Assembly: GCF_012847295.1 (NCBI RefSeq)
Contig: NZ_JABBDY010000001.1
Location: 310,001 to 374,000, forward strand
DNA: 64,000 bases
Source: Microbacterium sp. MF43
GTDB lineage: Bacteria; Actinomycetota; Actinomycetes; Actinomycetales; Microbacteriaceae
Direction: 5' to 3'
Shown: positions 19,803 through 28,952 of the stretch, piece after piece
Position numbering within the stretch: the stretch's first letter is position 1
Layout of the letters: the number at the start of each line of letters is the position of its first letter
Translations under genes and position numbers: made by a program
Notes under the pieces: generated by a model
Databases searched by the model: none
What the model saw: the letters and a program-made list of their open reading frames with translations, nothing else
Told to the model about the DNA's origin: nothing

Positions 19803-19832
19803 ACGGGCCCGCCCCTCCGGGGGCGGGCCCGT
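19803..19832 (+). terminator. terminator after the M28 peptidase gene
   Basis: A perfect 13-bp stem (ACGGGCCCGCCCC / GGGGCGGGCCCGT) with a TCCG loop, 16 bp after the stop codon. The T-run is short, as is usual at this GC content. Confidence 0.85.
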
Positions 19833-19859
19833 CCCGTTCGACGGGGTGCGGGCCGGGGC

Positions 19860-19880
19860 ATCCGCCTCAGCGGATACGAT
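19860..19880 (+). promoter_or_regulatory. leaderless -10 box for coaA with adjoining dyad
   Basis: TACGAT (19875-19880) lies 7 nt before the ATG at 19888. The dyad ATCCGC-CTCA-GCGGAT (19860-19875) abuts the -10 box and could be an operator. Confidence 0.5.
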
Positions 19881-19887
19881 GAGCGGG

Positions 19888-20841
19888 ATGTCCGCCGACG
19901 ACGCAGCCACCATCTCCCCGGCGCTCTCGCTGTATCGCGAGATCGATCGTGCCGATTGGGCACGACTCGCCTCCGGGATGTCGCAGCCGCTCTCCGAGAC
20001 CGAGATCGTCCAGATCCGCGGACTGGGCGACCGACTCGACATCGACGAAGTCGCGCAGGTGTACCTGCCCCTGTCGCGCCTGCTCTCGCTCTACGCGAAG
20101 GCGACGAAGCGCCTCGGGGCCGAGACCAGTGCGTTCCTCGGCGACACCGACACGACGACGCCCTTCGTCGTCGCGGTCGCCGGCTCGGTGGCGGTCGGGA
20201 AGTCCACGATCGCCCGACTGCTGCGCGAGCTGATGAGCCGGTGGCCCGACACGCCGCGTGTCGAGCTCGTGACGACCGACGGATTCCTCTACCCGAACGC
20301 CGAACTCGAGCGCCGCGGCATCATGGACCGCAAGGGCTTCCCGGAATCCTACGATCGGCGTGCGCTGGTGTCGTTCCTCACCGAGGTCAAGAGCGGTGCG
20401 CCCGAGGTCAAGGCGCCGTTCTACTCGCACATGCGGTACGACATCGTGCCCGACGCTCACACCACCGTGCGACGGCCCGATGTCGTGATCGTCGAGGGAC
20501 TGAACGTCCTCCAGCCGCCGCCGGCGCCCCACGACGTCGCGGTCAGCGACCTGTTCGACTTCTCGGTGTACGTCGATGCCGATCCCGGTCATATCGCGCA
20601 GTGGTACGTCGAACGGTTCATGGCGCTGCGCACGGGCGCGTTCGCCAACCCGAACTCGTTCTTCAACGTCTTCTCGCACCTGACCGACGACGAGGCCGTG
20701 CAGACCGCGATGGGCTACTGGAACGACATCAACCTCCCGAACCTCATGGAGAACGTGCTGCCGACCCGCCATCGCGCGAGCCTCGTGCTGCAGAAGGCGG
20801 CCGATCACACCGTGGAGCGCGTGCTGCTCCGCAAGCTTTGA
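19888..20841 (+). CDS. coaA: pantothenate kinase, type I
   Basis: Phosphorylates pantothenate, the first committed step of coenzyme A synthesis. 317 aa, the usual length. Seen: P-loop GSVAVGKS (residues 99-106), TTDGFLYPN, KGFPESYD, FYSHMRYDIVP, and the NVLQP segment near the CoA-binding groove, all typical of bacterial type I PanK, which is feedback-inhibited by CoA. The start at 19888 is preferred over the in-frame ATG at 19879 because it lies 7 nt after the -10 box, as in other leaderless genes here. It is monocistronic, 83 bp before glmS. Confidence 0.95.
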   Translation: MSADDAATISPALSLYREIDRADWARLASGMSQPLSETEIVQIRGLGDRLDIDEVAQVYLPLSRLLSLYAKATKRLGAETSAFLGDTDTTTPFVVAVAGSVAVGKSTIARLLRELMSRWPDTPRVELVTTDGFLYPNAELERRGIMDRKGFPESYDRRALVSFLTEVKSGAPEVKAPFYSHMRYDIVPDAHTTVRRPDVVIVEGLNVLQPPPAPHDVAVSDLFDFSVYVDADPGHIAQWYVERFMALRTGAFANPNSFFNVFSHLTDDEAVQTAMGYWNDINLPNLMENVLPTRHRASLVLQKAADHTVERVLLRKL

Positions 20842-20910
20842 CGCGCGGACGCCATGCCCGCCTGATCAGGTCTCCTGTTTTCGTTCAGGCTCCTTGCATA
20901 AGGGCCCGCC

Positions 20911-20916
20911 TACCAT
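20911..20916 (+). promoter_or_regulatory. leaderless -10 box for glmS
   Basis: TACCAT, 7 nt before the ATG at 20924. There is no ribosome-binding site of note, consistent with leaderless translation. Confidence 0.55.
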
Positions 20917-20923
20917 TGAGGGC

Positions 20924-22774
20924 ATGTGTGGAATCGTCGGATACGTGGGCCCTCGCCAGAGCCAGGCCATCCTTCTCGCGGGCCTCGCCCGTCTCGAGTA
21001 CCGCGGCTACGACTCGGCGGGCATCGCGGTCATCGATGCGGACGGCGACCTCGGCATGCGCAAGCGCGCCGGAAAGCTCGGCGTCCTGCGCGACGACCTC
21101 GAGAACACGCCGCTGAGCGACGGGACCACCGGCATCGGCCACACCCGCTGGGCCACGCACGGCGGACCCACCGACGACAACGCGCACCCGCACCTGGCCG
21201 ACGACGACAAGCTCGCCGTCATCCACAACGGCATCATCGAGAACTTCTCCGAGCTCAAGGACGAACTCCTCGCCGAGGGCTACACCTTCCGCAGCCAGAC
21301 CGACACCGAGGTCGCCGCCGTGCTGCTGGGTCGCGAGTATCGCGCGGCGGGAGACCTCGTCCTGGCGTTCCGCAACGTCGTGTCGCGCCTCGAGGGCGCG
21401 TTCACCCTTCTCGCCATGCACGAGGACGAGCCGGGCCTCGTCGTCGGAGCCCGTCGCAACTCGCCGCTCGTCATCGGGCTGGGCGAGGGCGAGAACTTCC
21501 TCGGCTCCGATGTCGCCGCATTCGTCGAGCACACCCGTAACGCCCTCGCCATCGGCCAGGACCAGATCGTCGCCATCACCCCCGAGGGCGTCACGGTCAC
21601 CGACTTCGCCGGCGGCCCGGTCGAGGTCGAGCCCTTCGAGGTGACCTGGGATGCCGCCGCCGCCGAGAAGGGCGGCTGGTCGTCGTTCATGGCGAAGGAG
21701 GTCTCCGAGGAGCCGGAGGCTGTCGCGAACACGCTGCGCGGCCGCATCCACGAAGGCGAGGTCGTGATCCCCGAACTGGACGGGCTCGACGAGCTCTTCA
21801 CCGACATCTCGCGCATCATCGTCATCGCCTGCGGCACGGCCGCGTACGCCGGCCAGGTCGGCAAGTACGCCATCGAGCAGTGGACCCGCGTGCCCGTCGA
21901 CGTGGAGCTCGCCCACGAGTTCCGCTACCGCGACCCGGTCATCGGCCCCGACACGCTCGTCGTCTCGATCAGCCAGTCCGGCGAGACGATGGACACCCTG
22001 ATGGCGGTGAAGTACGCGCGCGAGCGCGGTGCCAAGACGCTGTCGATCTGCAACACGCAGGGCGCGACCATCCCGCGCGAGTCCGACGCCATCGTCTACA
22101 CCCACGCCGGGCCCGAGGTCGCCGTCGCCTCGACGAAGGCGTTCGTCGCGCAGGTCACCGCCCTGTACCTGATGGCGCTGCACATCGGCCGCATCCGCGG
22201 GACGGTGCCCGCTGCCGCCGCCGCCGCCCACGTCCACGAGCTCGAGGCCGTCCCCGGCAAGATCGCTCAGATCCTCGAGCGCGAGCAGCCCCGCATCGAG
22301 CAGTTCGCGCACTGGATGGCCGACACCCGCTCGGTGCTCTTCCTCGGTCGCCACGTCGGCTACCCGATCGCGCTCGAGGGTGCGCTGAAGCTCAAGGAGC
22401 TCGCGTACATCCACGCCGAGGGCTTCGCCGCCGGTGAGCTCAAGCACGGCCCGATCGCGCTGATCGAGCCGGGCCAGCCCGTGTTCGTGATCGTGCCCTC
22501 GCCGAGCAAGTCGGCCGAGATGCACAAGAAGGTCATCTCGTCGATCGAGGAGATCCGCGCCCGTGGCGCCCGCGTCATCGCGATCGCCGAAGAGGGCGAT
22601 GTCGCCGTCCTGCCCAAGGCCGACGAGGTGCTGCGCATCCCGCTGGCCGGTCCGCTCTTCGAGCCCCTTCTCGCCGTCGTGCCGCTGCACATCTTCGCGA
22701 TGGGCCTCGCGACGGCGAAGGGCCTGGACGTCGACCAGCCGCGCAACCTGGCGAAGTCGGTCACCGTCGAGTAG
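20924..22774 (+). CDS. glmS: glutamine--fructose-6-phosphate aminotransferase (isomerizing)
   Basis: Makes glucosamine-6-phosphate from fructose-6-phosphate and glutamine, feeding GlmM and cell-wall synthesis. 616 aa. The N-terminal glutaminase domain begins MCGIVGYVG with the nucleophilic Cys2 exposed after Met removal, which fixes the start at 20924. HTRWATHG and HNGIIEN follow. Two SIS sugar-isomerase domains cover about residues 290-616 (ACGTAAYAG, SQSGETMDT, KELAYIHAEGF, C-terminal NLAKSVTVE). No glmS ribozyme-like leader is possible because the transcript appears leaderless. Next to coaA and upstream of acpS-alr. Confidence 0.98.
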   Translation: MCGIVGYVGPRQSQAILLAGLARLEYRGYDSAGIAVIDADGDLGMRKRAGKLGVLRDDLENTPLSDGTTGIGHTRWATHGGPTDDNAHPHLADDDKLAVIHNGIIENFSELKDELLAEGYTFRSQTDTEVAAVLLGREYRAAGDLVLAFRNVVSRLEGAFTLLAMHEDEPGLVVGARRNSPLVIGLGEGENFLGSDVAAFVEHTRNALAIGQDQIVAITPEGVTVTDFAGGPVEVEPFEVTWDAAAAEKGGWSSFMAKEVSEEPEAVANTLRGRIHEGEVVIPELDGLDELFTDISRIIVIACGTAAYAGQVGKYAIEQWTRVPVDVELAHEFRYRDPVIGPDTLVVSISQSGETMDTLMAVKYARERGAKTLSICNTQGATIPRESDAIVYTHAGPEVAVASTKAFVAQVTALYLMALHIGRIRGTVPAAAAAAHVHELEAVPGKIAQILEREQPRIEQFAHWMADTRSVLFLGRHVGYPIALEGALKLKELAYIHAEGFAAGELKHGPIALIEPGQPVFVIVPSPSKSAEMHKKVISSIEEIRARGARVIAIAEEGDVAVLPKADEVLRIPLAGPLFEPLLAVVPLHIFAMGLATAKGLDVDQPRNLAKSVTVE

Positions 22775-22792
22775 GCGCCTGCGGCGTCGCGA

Positions 22793-22798
22793 TAGGGT
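22793..22798 (+). promoter_or_regulatory. possible -10 box for the acpS-alr-tsaE operon
   Basis: TAGGGT, 37 nt before the acpS GTG; the 5' leader would carry the AGGAGA ribosome site. No clear -35. Confidence 0.4.
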
Positions 22799-22835
22799 GA
22801 CGGATGCCGCGACCGCGGCGCGACAGGAGAGTCAC

Positions 22836-23201
22836 GTGATCGTCGGGATCGGGGTCGACCTGGTCGACATCTCACGCTTCGAGCGGACGCTGGAGCGGAC
22901 GCCTCGCCTGGCGGAGCGCCTGTTCTCGCCGGCTGAGCGTGAGCTCCAGCCCCGCTCGCTCGCGGCGCGGTACGCCGCGAAGGAGGCGCTGATCAAGGCG
23001 CTCGGCGGGTCGGACGGCGTGCACTGGACCGAGATCGAGATCACGCCCGAGGCATCCGGCCGCCCCTGGTTCACGCTCTCCGGCTCCACCGCCCGGGTCG
23101 TGACGGAACGAGGGATCACGACGCTGCACCTGTCGATGTCGCACGACGCCGGGATCGCCACCGCATATGTCGTCGCCGAGGCGGCGGAGGCGGACCGGTG
23201 A
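22836..23201 (+). CDS. acpS: holo-[acyl-carrier-protein] synthase
   Basis: A 121-aa AcpS-type phosphopantetheinyl transferase that moves the phosphopantetheine arm from CoA to the acyl carrier protein. Seen: GIGVDLVDISRF (Mg2+ Asp in the first motif), RYAAKEALIKALG (second motif with the Glu ligand and Lys) and LHLSMSHD. GTG at 22836 has an AGGAGAG site 7 nt upstream. It is the first gene of a run of overlapping cistrons and its stop overlaps the alr start (GTGA). Confidence 0.95.
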   Translation: MIVGIGVDLVDISRFERTLERTPRLAERLFSPAERELQPRSLAARYAAKEALIKALGGSDGVHWTEIEITPEASGRPWFTLSGSTARVVTERGITTLHLSMSHDAGIATAYVVAEAAEADR

Positions 23202-24322
23202 CCCGCATGCCCGACGGTGTGCTGCGCGAAGCGCGCATCGACGTGGGCGCGATCGAAGACAATGTGCGCCACTTCCGACGTCTGACGGAGTCCGAGGTCA
23301 TCGCGGTCGTCAAGGCGGACGGGTACGGTCACGGCGCGGTGCGATCGGCGATCGCGGCGCTCGCCGGAGGTGCCGCGCGCCTCGGAGTGTCCGATGTGGC
23401 CGAGGCGATCACCCTGCGCCGTGCGGGCATCGACGCGCCGATCGTCGCGTGGCTCCACGCGCCGGGAACCGACTTCACCGAGGCTGCCGGCCTCGGCGTG
23501 GAGCTCGGCATCTCGAGCTTCGATCAGCTGCAGCGTGCGGCGGCGGCGGCCTCCGGCGACCGGCCGGTGGCAGTTCACCTCAAGCTGGAGACGGGTCTGT
23601 CGCGCAACGGGATCGCGCCGGCCGACCAGCGGCTCGTCTTCGCCGAGGCGGCACGGCTCGAGCGCATCGGCCGGCTGCGGGTGGTCGCCCTCTTCAGCCA
23701 CCTGTCCAACGCGTCACGCGAAGACGATCTGGCCGCGCTGCGTGCGTTCGAAGAGGGCGTGGGCGTGGCGGCGTCCCTCGGGCTCGCGCCGCGGATTCTC
23801 CACCTCGCCGCCACGAACGCCGCGATCGCGGTGCCGGAGTCGCGCCTGGGCTGCGTGCGCATCGGGCTGGGCATCTACGGCCTGTCGCCGTTCGAGGATC
23901 GCACCGCAGCCGACCTCGGTCTGCGCCCGGCGATGACCCTGCGCGCCGCGGTGGCGGCGGTCCGCCGCGTGCCGGAGGGCACGGGAGTGTCGTACGGATA
24001 CGACTACCGGGCACCGCGCGAGACGACCCTCGCCCTCGTGCCGGCGGGCTACGCGGACGGCGTGCCGCGCCAGGCATCCGGCGCGGGTCCCGTCACGATC
24101 GGCGGAGGCCGCTTCACGGTCGCGGGCCGCATCGCGATGGACCAGTTCGTGGTCGACGTGGGCGACCACCCCGTCGCGGTCGGCGACGAGGTGGTGCTCT
24201 TCGGCGATCCCACGCTCGGGGATCCCTCGGCGGACGACTGGGCGCGCGCGGCAGGAACGATCAACTACGAGATCGTGACTCGCATCGGCCCGCGCGTTCC
24301 ACGTCGGCAGGTCACCGCATGA
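23198..24322 (+). CDS. alr: alanine racemase
   Basis: A 374-aa PLP enzyme making D-alanine for peptidoglycan. The PLP lysine is K39 in VVKADGYGHGA. The C-terminal beta-barrel domain supplies the second catalytic residue in the SYGYDYRA tyrosine segment, and AGRIAMDQFVVD is present. GTG at 23198 overlaps the acpS stop by 4 nt; an ATG three codons further in is an alternative. The acpS-alr-tsaE order is standard for actinobacteria. Confidence 0.96.
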   Translation: MTRMPDGVLREARIDVGAIEDNVRHFRRLTESEVIAVVKADGYGHGAVRSAIAALAGGAARLGVSDVAEAITLRRAGIDAPIVAWLHAPGTDFTEAAGLGVELGISSFDQLQRAAAAASGDRPVAVHLKLETGLSRNGIAPADQRLVFAEAARLERIGRLRVVALFSHLSNASREDDLAALRAFEEGVGVAASLGLAPRILHLAATNAAIAVPESRLGCVRIGLGIYGLSPFEDRTAADLGLRPAMTLRAAVAAVRRVPEGTGVSYGYDYRAPRETTLALVPAGYADGVPRQASGAGPVTIGGGRFTVAGRIAMDQFVVDVGDHPVAVGDEVVLFGDPTLGDPSADDWARAAGTINYEIVTRIGPRVPRRQVTA

Positions 24323-24876
24323 GCGGGAAGCGCGACGAGAAGCCCGGCGTTGAACCCGGCGTGGAAGAAGCCCTGCAGACACTCGACGGACTCGTCGGCT
24401 CGCGCGAGATCGCGTCACCCTCCGACATGGAGGCCCTGGGCAAGCGGATCGGGCGGATGCTGGGACCCGGCGACCTGGTGGTGCTCACCGGCCCGCTCGG
24501 CGCGGGAAAGACCACCCTCACGCGCGGCATCGCGGCGGGCCTCGAGGTGCGCGGGCCGGTGCAGAGCCCGACCTTCGTGATCGCGCGCACGCATCCCTCG
24601 CTCGCGGGTGGAACGCCGCTCGTCCACGTCGATGCGTACCGCCTGGGCTCGCCAGCCGAGCTCGACGATCTCGACATCGACTTCGACGCGTCCGCGGTGA
24701 TCGTCGAGTGGGGCCGGGGAATGGTCGACGGGCTGCGGGAGCACTGGTGGGAGATCGAGCTCGACCGCGAGTGGCACGGTCGCGGCGTCGACACCGCGTG
24801 CGGCACCTCCTCGCGGGCGACGGAGGAGCTCGATGCCGACTCGCCCCGGATCGTGACCCTGAGCCGACGGCCCTGA
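24319..24876 (+). CDS. tsaE: tRNA threonylcarbamoyladenosine biosynthesis ATPase TsaE
   Basis: The 185-aa P-loop ATPase that energises the TsaB-TsaD-TsaE complex for t6A37 modification of ANN-decoding tRNAs. Walker A is GPLGAGKTTLTRG at about residues 60-72, followed by SPTFVIART and a VHVDAYRLGS segment typical of TsaE. About 25 N-terminal and 30 C-terminal residues are beyond the core family fold. The ATG overlaps the alr stop (ATGA). The next gene is the partner tsaB, 43 bp downstream. Confidence 0.94.
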   Translation: MSGKRDEKPGVEPGVEEALQTLDGLVGSREIASPSDMEALGKRIGRMLGPGDLVVLTGPLGAGKTTLTRGIAAGLEVRGPVQSPTFVIARTHPSLAGGTPLVHVDAYRLGSPAELDDLDIDFDASAVIVEWGRGMVDGLREHWWEIELDREWHGRGVDTACGTSSRATEELDADSPRIVTLSRRP

Positions 24877-24906
24877 CGCCGTGACCGGCGTCGGTGCGTC
24901 GCCGAT

Positions 24907-24912
24907 TACCCT
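24907..24912 (+). promoter_or_regulatory. possible internal -10 box at tsaB
   Basis: TACCCT, 7 nt before the GTG at 24920. The intervening GGAAGG can equally serve as a ribosome site, so tsaB may be translated from the operon transcript. Confidence 0.3.
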
Positions 24913-24919
24913 GGAAGGC

Positions 24920-25579
24920 GTGATCCTCGGCATCGACACCTCACTCGGATCGGCGGTCGCCGTCGTCGAGCATGACGGTGCCGTGCGCTCACAGGTCGAG
25001 AGCGCCGACGCTCGCGGCCACGCCGAGGTCATCGGAAGCCTGATCGAGCGGGCGCTGGCCGAGGCATCCGTCCGTCCCGATTCGATCACCCACGTGGCTG
25101 CGGGCATGGGGCCGGGGCCCTTCACCGGCCTGCGGGTGGGGATCGCCGCCGCGCGCACGTTCGCCCTCGGCCGGGGCGTACCGCTGGTTCCCGTCGTCAG
25201 CCATGACGCGGTCGCGCTCGAGCTCCTGCTCCACGATGCGCTGACGGGCGAGCTCGACGAGCCGGGTCGCCGCGCATTCGCCGTCGTCACCGACGCCCGC
25301 CGGCGGGAGTTCGCCTACACCGTGTACGACGGTCTCGACGACGATGGACTGCCGCGGCGCCGCACCGAGCCCGGCCTCGCCCCGCGCGACGAGCTCGACG
25401 CACTCCTGGACGCCGGTGACGTGCGGCGGCACGACGCCGCGCGCATCCCCGCCGGCCTGCTCGCGCTCACGGCGGCGCGGGCGCTCGCCGCGGGACGCTC
25501 GATCGGTCCTGCCGACGCGCTGTACCTGCGCTCGCCGGACGTGACGCTCCCGGCAGGACCGAAGAAGGTGCGGACATGA
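24920..25579 (+). CDS. tsaB: tRNA threonylcarbamoyladenosine biosynthesis protein TsaB
   Basis: 219-aa TsaB, the ASKHA-fold partner that dimerises with TsaD. It opens with VILGIDTS and carries [13 protein letters not shown] and [19 protein letters not shown] at 24920 is chosen over 24881 since family members begin one or two residues before ILGIDTS, and GGAAGG precedes it. Its stop overlaps the rimI start. Confidence 0.94.
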   Translation: MILGIDTSLGSAVAVVEHDGAVRSQVESADARGHAEVIGSLIERALAEASVRPDSITHVAAGMGPGPFTGLRVGIAAARTFALGRGVPLVPVVSHDAVALELLLHDALTGELDEPGRRAFAVVTDARRREFAYTVYDGLDDDGLPRRRTEPGLAPRDELDALLDAGDVRRHDAARIPAGLLALTAARALAAGRSIGPADALYLRSPDVTLPAGPKKVRT

Positions 25580-26073
25580 GCATCCGCCGCGCCGTCCCCG
25601 CCGACCTCGAGGCCATCATGGCTCTGGAGCGCGCGTCCTTCCCGACCGACGCGTGGTCGGACGCGATGATGCGCGAAGAGCTCGACTCACCCCACGGCTG
25701 GTATGTGATCGACGAGCTCGCCGGCCGGGTCGTGGGATACGCCGGCCTTCGCGCGGTGCGCGGCTCGAGGGACGCCGACGTGCAGACCATCGCGATCGCG
25801 GAGGCGTCACGGGGCCGCGGTCGGGGCCGGTCGCTCCTGCATGCGCTGATCACCGAGGCATCCCGGCGGGGTGTGCACGACCTGTTCCTCGAGGTGCGTG
25901 CCGACAACCCGGTCGCGCAGCGGCTGTACGCCTCGGAGGGATTCGCCGAGGTCGGGCGCCGACCGCGCTACTACCAGCCCGACGACGTCGATGCCGTCGT
26001 GATGAAGCTCGACCTGCGCGCGTGGGCCGCCGCGCGCCACGCGTCACCGGAGGATGCGGGGGTGTGCACGTGA
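25576..26073 (+). CDS. rimI: ribosomal protein S18 alanine N-acetyltransferase
   Basis: A 165-aa GNAT acetyltransferase predicted to acetylate the N-terminal alanine of S18. Motif A binding acetyl-CoA is [13 protein letters not shown] at about residues 76-88, then [20 protein letters not shown], and the RimI signature [11 protein letters not shown] at 25576 overlaps the tsaB stop, and the gene sits between tsaB and tsaD as in most actinobacteria. It ends about 20 residues later than typical RimI. Confidence 0.93.
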   Translation: MSIRRAVPADLEAIMALERASFPTDAWSDAMMREELDSPHGWYVIDELAGRVVGYAGLRAVRGSRDADVQTIAIAEASRGRGRGRSLLHALITEASRRGVHDLFLEVRADNPVAQRLYASEGFAEVGRRPRYYQPDDVDAVVMKLDLRAWAAARHASPEDAGVCT

Positions 26074-27140
26074 ACCGCGACGCCCCCGTGATCCTCGGGA
26101 TCGAGACGAGCTGCGACGAGACGGGCATCGGCATCGTCCGCGGTCGCACGCTGCTGTCGAACACGATCGCCAGCTCGATGGACGAGCACGCCCGATACGG
26201 GGGAGTCGTCCCCGAGGTGGCGGCGCGCGCACACCTGGAGGCGCTCGAGCCGGCGATCCATGCCGCGCTCGCCGAGTCGGGCGTTGCGCTCTCCGACATC
26301 GATGCCGTCGCCGTGACCTCGGGCCCGGGCCTCGCGGGAGCGCTCATGGTCGGCGTCGGGGCGGCGAAGGCGCTCGCCGTCTCGCTCGAGCGCCCGCTCT
26401 ACGCCGTGAACCATCTCGTCGGGCACATCGCCGCCGACATCCTCGACCCGGACGCTCCGCCGCTGGAGTACCCGACGGTCGCACTCCTCGTGTCGGGCGG
26501 GCACACGTCACTCCTCCTGGTCCGCGACCTCACCACCGACGTCGAACTGCTCGGCGAGACGATGGACGACGCCGCCGGCGAGGCCTTCGACAAGGTAGCT
26601 CGCCTGCTCGGGCTCCCGTACCCGGGTGGTCCCGAGATCGACCGCGCCGCGGCATCCGGAGATCCTGAGGCGATCCGCTTCCCGCGGGGGCTGTCGCGCG
26701 CGAGCGACATGGCCGACCACCGCTACGACTTCTCGTTCTCGGGGCTCAAGACCGCCGTCGCGCGCTGGATCGAACAGCAGCAGGCGGCGGGGGAGCCGGT
26801 GCCCGTGGCCGACGTCGCCGCGAGCTTCCGGGACGCGGTCGTCGACGTGCTGGTCAGCAAGGCGCTCGCCGCGTGCCGCGACCACGGCGTGCCGCGCCTG
26901 CTGCTGGGCGGCGGCGTCATCGCCAACCGGCGCCTGCGCGAGGTCGCGCTGGAGCGGGCGGCCGCCGAGGGCGTGACGGTGCGCATTCCGCCGCTCTCGT
27001 TGTGCACCGACAACGGCGCCATGATCGCGGCGCTCGCGTCCGAGCTCGTGATGTCGGGACGGCTGCCGTCGACGTTGGACTTCGGGGCCGACTCGACGCT
27101 TCCCGTCACCCAGATCCAGGTGGCGGAGGCGGCCCGGTGA
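26070..27140 (+). CDS. tsaD: tRNA threonylcarbamoyladenosine transferase TsaD
   Basis: 356-aa catalytic subunit that transfers the threonylcarbamoyl group to A37 of tRNA. Seen: [26 protein letters not shown], the metal-binding [31 protein letters not shown] and the [12 protein letters not shown] nucleotide motif. GTG at 26070 overlaps the rimI stop by 4 nt; a GTG two codons earlier is possible. The overlaps suggest tight co-translation of tsaB, rimI and tsaD. Confidence 0.96.
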   Translation: MNRDAPVILGIETSCDETGIGIVRGRTLLSNTIASSMDEHARYGGVVPEVAARAHLEALEPAIHAALAESGVALSDIDAVAVTSGPGLAGALMVGVGAAKALAVSLERPLYAVNHLVGHIAADILDPDAPPLEYPTVALLVSGGHTSLLLVRDLTTDVELLGETMDDAAGEAFDKVARLLGLPYPGGPEIDRAAASGDPEAIRFPRGLSRASDMADHRYDFSFSGLKTAVARWIEQQQAAGEPVPVADVAASFRDAVVDVLVSKALAACRDHGVPRLLLGGGVIANRRLREVALERAAAEGVTVRIPPLSLCTDNGAMIAALASELVMSGRLPSTLDFGADSTLPVTQIQVAEAAR

Positions 27141-27685
27141 GCCAGGACGAGCGGATGCCTCCGCCCGCCGATCGCGCGAACGGAACGCCTGCCGCGCGGC
27201 CGTCGCCGGATGAGACGATCCTGCGTCCGGCGGCACCTCATCCGCCCGCCGTCGAGCCACCGTCACCCGACGTGACGATCGCCGATGAGGCCTCTCCGCT
27301 GCCCGGCGTTCATCGCGGCGGGTTCCTGAGACTGCCCACCGCCCCGATCGCAGTGACCACGCAGTCCGCCCCCGCCGAGCCCGGCACCGAAGACGAGCCG
27401 CCTCCGGTGACGGCGCCGTGGCTCATGCCCGAACCGGAGCCGCTGCACCGGGGGCTCGCCGCCTGGGCGCTGGTGTTCTCCATCGCGGGTCTCATCGTGG
27501 CGCTGTTCGTCGGCTGGGGCTTCCCCATCGGGATCGTCGGCATCGTCACGGCGATCCTCGCGCTGCGACGCCCGCTCGAGAGCAGGGCGGTCGCCATCTG
27601 GGCGATCACCCTCGGCGCGGTCTCGCTGCTCTACAGCGCGGGGTGGCTGATGTTCGCCGTGAGCAGGCTCACGGCTGCCGGCTGA
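27137..27685 (+). CDS. DUF4190-like membrane protein with disordered N-terminus
   Basis: A 182-aa protein with about 105 Pro/Ala/Glu-rich, probably disordered residues followed by two hydrophobic hairpin helices (about 111-145 and 152-178) in the pattern G-x-A-A-W-A-L-V-x-S-I-A-G-L-I ... I-x-T-A-I-L-A-L, typical of DUF4190-like proteins. Function unknown. GTG start overlaps the tsaD stop by 4 nt, so it is the last cistron of the acpS operon. Its 3' end overlaps the convergent methyltransferase gene by 17 bp. Confidence 0.75.
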   Translation: MSQDERMPPPADRANGTPAARPSPDETILRPAAPHPPAVEPPSPDVTIADEASPLPGVHRGGFLRLPTAPIAVTTQSAPAEPGTEDEPPPVTAPWLMPEPEPLHRGLAAWALVFSIAGLIVALFVGWGFPIGIVGIVTAILALRRPLESRAVAIWAITLGAVSLLYSAGWLMFAVSRLTAAG

Positions 27686-28868
27686 CGCGGTCTGCCAGCA
27701 CGGCGATCCGCTTCGCGCCCACGCGCGTGAGGAGGAGGGTCGCCTCGTTCTCGCCGCTCAGCGCGAGCTTGCGGCGGAACTGGGCCGGGTCGACGTCGAC
27801 GCCGCGCTTCTTGATCTCCAGGCGCCCGATGCGCTGCGCGCGCAGCGCACCGTTGATGGCGGGGATTTTGGCGGGCATGACCTCGCGAACCCGGAACGAC
27901 GACACGAAGGGGCTCGTCACCGGTGCGTCGGAGGTGAGGTAGGCGATGTGCTCGTCGACCATCCCCGCGTCGAGGGAGCGCGCGACATCGCCGATGAGTC
28001 GCGCGCGGATCACGGCGCCGTCGGGCTCGTGGAGGTAATCGCCCAGCTCACGCGCCGGCTCATCGGGCGCGTCGCCCGGGCCTGTCAGCTCGTGCGCGTC
28101 GCCGCCGCGGATCACGAGCGCGGCGCGACGCACTCCCTCGCGCGCGAGCGCGCCCGACCACAGCACGAGTTCGACGGTCGAGCCGTCGGCGCTCACCCAC
28201 TGCGCTTCGAACTCATCGGGGATGGCCTCGCGCTCGAGCGCGGGACCGAGCTTGATGCCCGCGGGCAGCCGGCGGGCGAGGTCGAACGTCCAGTCCAGCG
28301 GGGGCGACCAGTCCTCGGGGCGTGTGCGCTTCGTCTCGGTGTGCCCGGCCGTGCGGCGGGCGGGGTCGAGCCACACGGCGTCGCCCCCCGTGAGGTCGGC
28401 GTCTTCGGCCGTGCTGTGACGCACCGATGCTGCGTCGCCGAACGGCGCCAGGTTGTAGGCCGCGATCGCCGCCGTCACCTCGTCGGCGTCGACGGCGTGG
28501 ACCTGCAGCCCCAGCCCGGCGAGGCCGAGCGCGTCGCCGCCGATGCCGCATCCGAGGTCGGCGACCCGCTGCAGGCCGCTGTCCCGGAAGCGTGCCGCGT
28601 GCCGCGCCGCGATCGACAGTCGCGTCGCCTGCTCGAGGCCGGCTCGGGTGAAGAGCATGCGCTGTGCGAACGGGCCGAATTTCGCCTCGCCTCGGGTGCG
28701 CAGCCGGGACTGGGTGACGACGGCCGAGACGAGGTCGGGGGAGTGGCCCTCCTTGCGCAGACGCGAGACGGCGCGCGCGACATCGTCGGCCGACTCGACC
28801 GGCGGCAGCGCGTCCAGCAGCCGCAGGCCCTCGGGCGTCAGCAGGGCGGTCAGCTCGGCCATCTCCAC
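27669..28868 (-). CDS. THUMP-like domain class I SAM-dependent methyltransferase
   Basis: A 399-aa predicted methyltransferase. SAM motif I is DLGCGIGGDALGLA at about residues 104-117, with an acidic residue (VDADE) after the next strand and WLDPARR as a motif IV equivalent. The C-terminal part (about 300-399, with RVREVMPAKIPAIN and GRLEIKKRGVDVDP) matches the THUMP-like domain found in this actinobacterial family, which suggests RNA as substrate. GTG at 28868 follows a TAGGCT box by 6 nt (leaderless). Confidence 0.85.
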   Translation of the reverse strand: MEMAELTALLTPEGLRLLDALPPVESADDVARAVSRLRKEGHSPDLVSAVVTQSRLRTRGEAKFGPFAQRMLFTRAGLEQATRLSIAARHAARFRDSGLQRVADLGCGIGGDALGLAGLGLQVHAVDADEVTAAIAAYNLAPFGDAASVRHSTAEDADLTGGDAVWLDPARRTAGHTETKRTRPEDWSPPLDWTFDLARRLPAGIKLGPALEREAIPDEFEAQWVSADGSTVELVLWSGALAREGVRRAALVIRGGDAHELTGPGDAPDEPARELGDYLHEPDGAVIRARLIGDVARSLDAGMVDEHIAYLTSDAPVTSPFVSSFRVREVMPAKIPAINGALRAQRIGRLEIKKRGVDVDPAQFRRKLALSGENEATLLLTRVGAKRIAVLADRVSRQP

Positions 28869-28874
28869 CCGGCC

Positions 28875-28880
28875 AGCCTA
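28875..28880 (-). promoter_or_regulatory. leaderless -10 box for the THUMP-like methyltransferase
   Basis: TAGGCT on the minus strand, 6 nt before the GTG at 28868. Confidence 0.55.
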
Positions 28881-28906
28881 CGGGCGTGCAACGGGACGTC
28901 ATCCCG

Positions 28907-28933
28907 TTGGCACTCACGTTGCAAGAGTGCCAG
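28907..28933 (+). promoter_or_regulatory. CIRCE operator 1 (HrcA site) upstream of groES
   Basis: TTGGCACTC-N9-GAGTGCCAG, a near-consensus CIRCE dyad. Its spacer and right edge contain the groES -35 (TTGCAA, 28919-28924), so HrcA binding would block RNA polymerase. Confidence 0.88.
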
Positions 28934-28947
28934 CGCATCCCTAGACT
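28919..28947 (+). promoter_or_regulatory. groES promoter
   Basis: TTGCAA (28919-28924), 17-nt spacer, TAGACT (28942-28947). Transcription should start near 28954, inside the second CIRCE dyad. Confidence 0.75.
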
Positions 28948-28952
28948 TGAAG

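Noticed and set aside
20841-20924. glmS leader considered as a glmS ribozyme
   Set aside because: Only 83 bp separate coaA and glmS, the -10 box leaves no leader, and no ribozyme core is visible.
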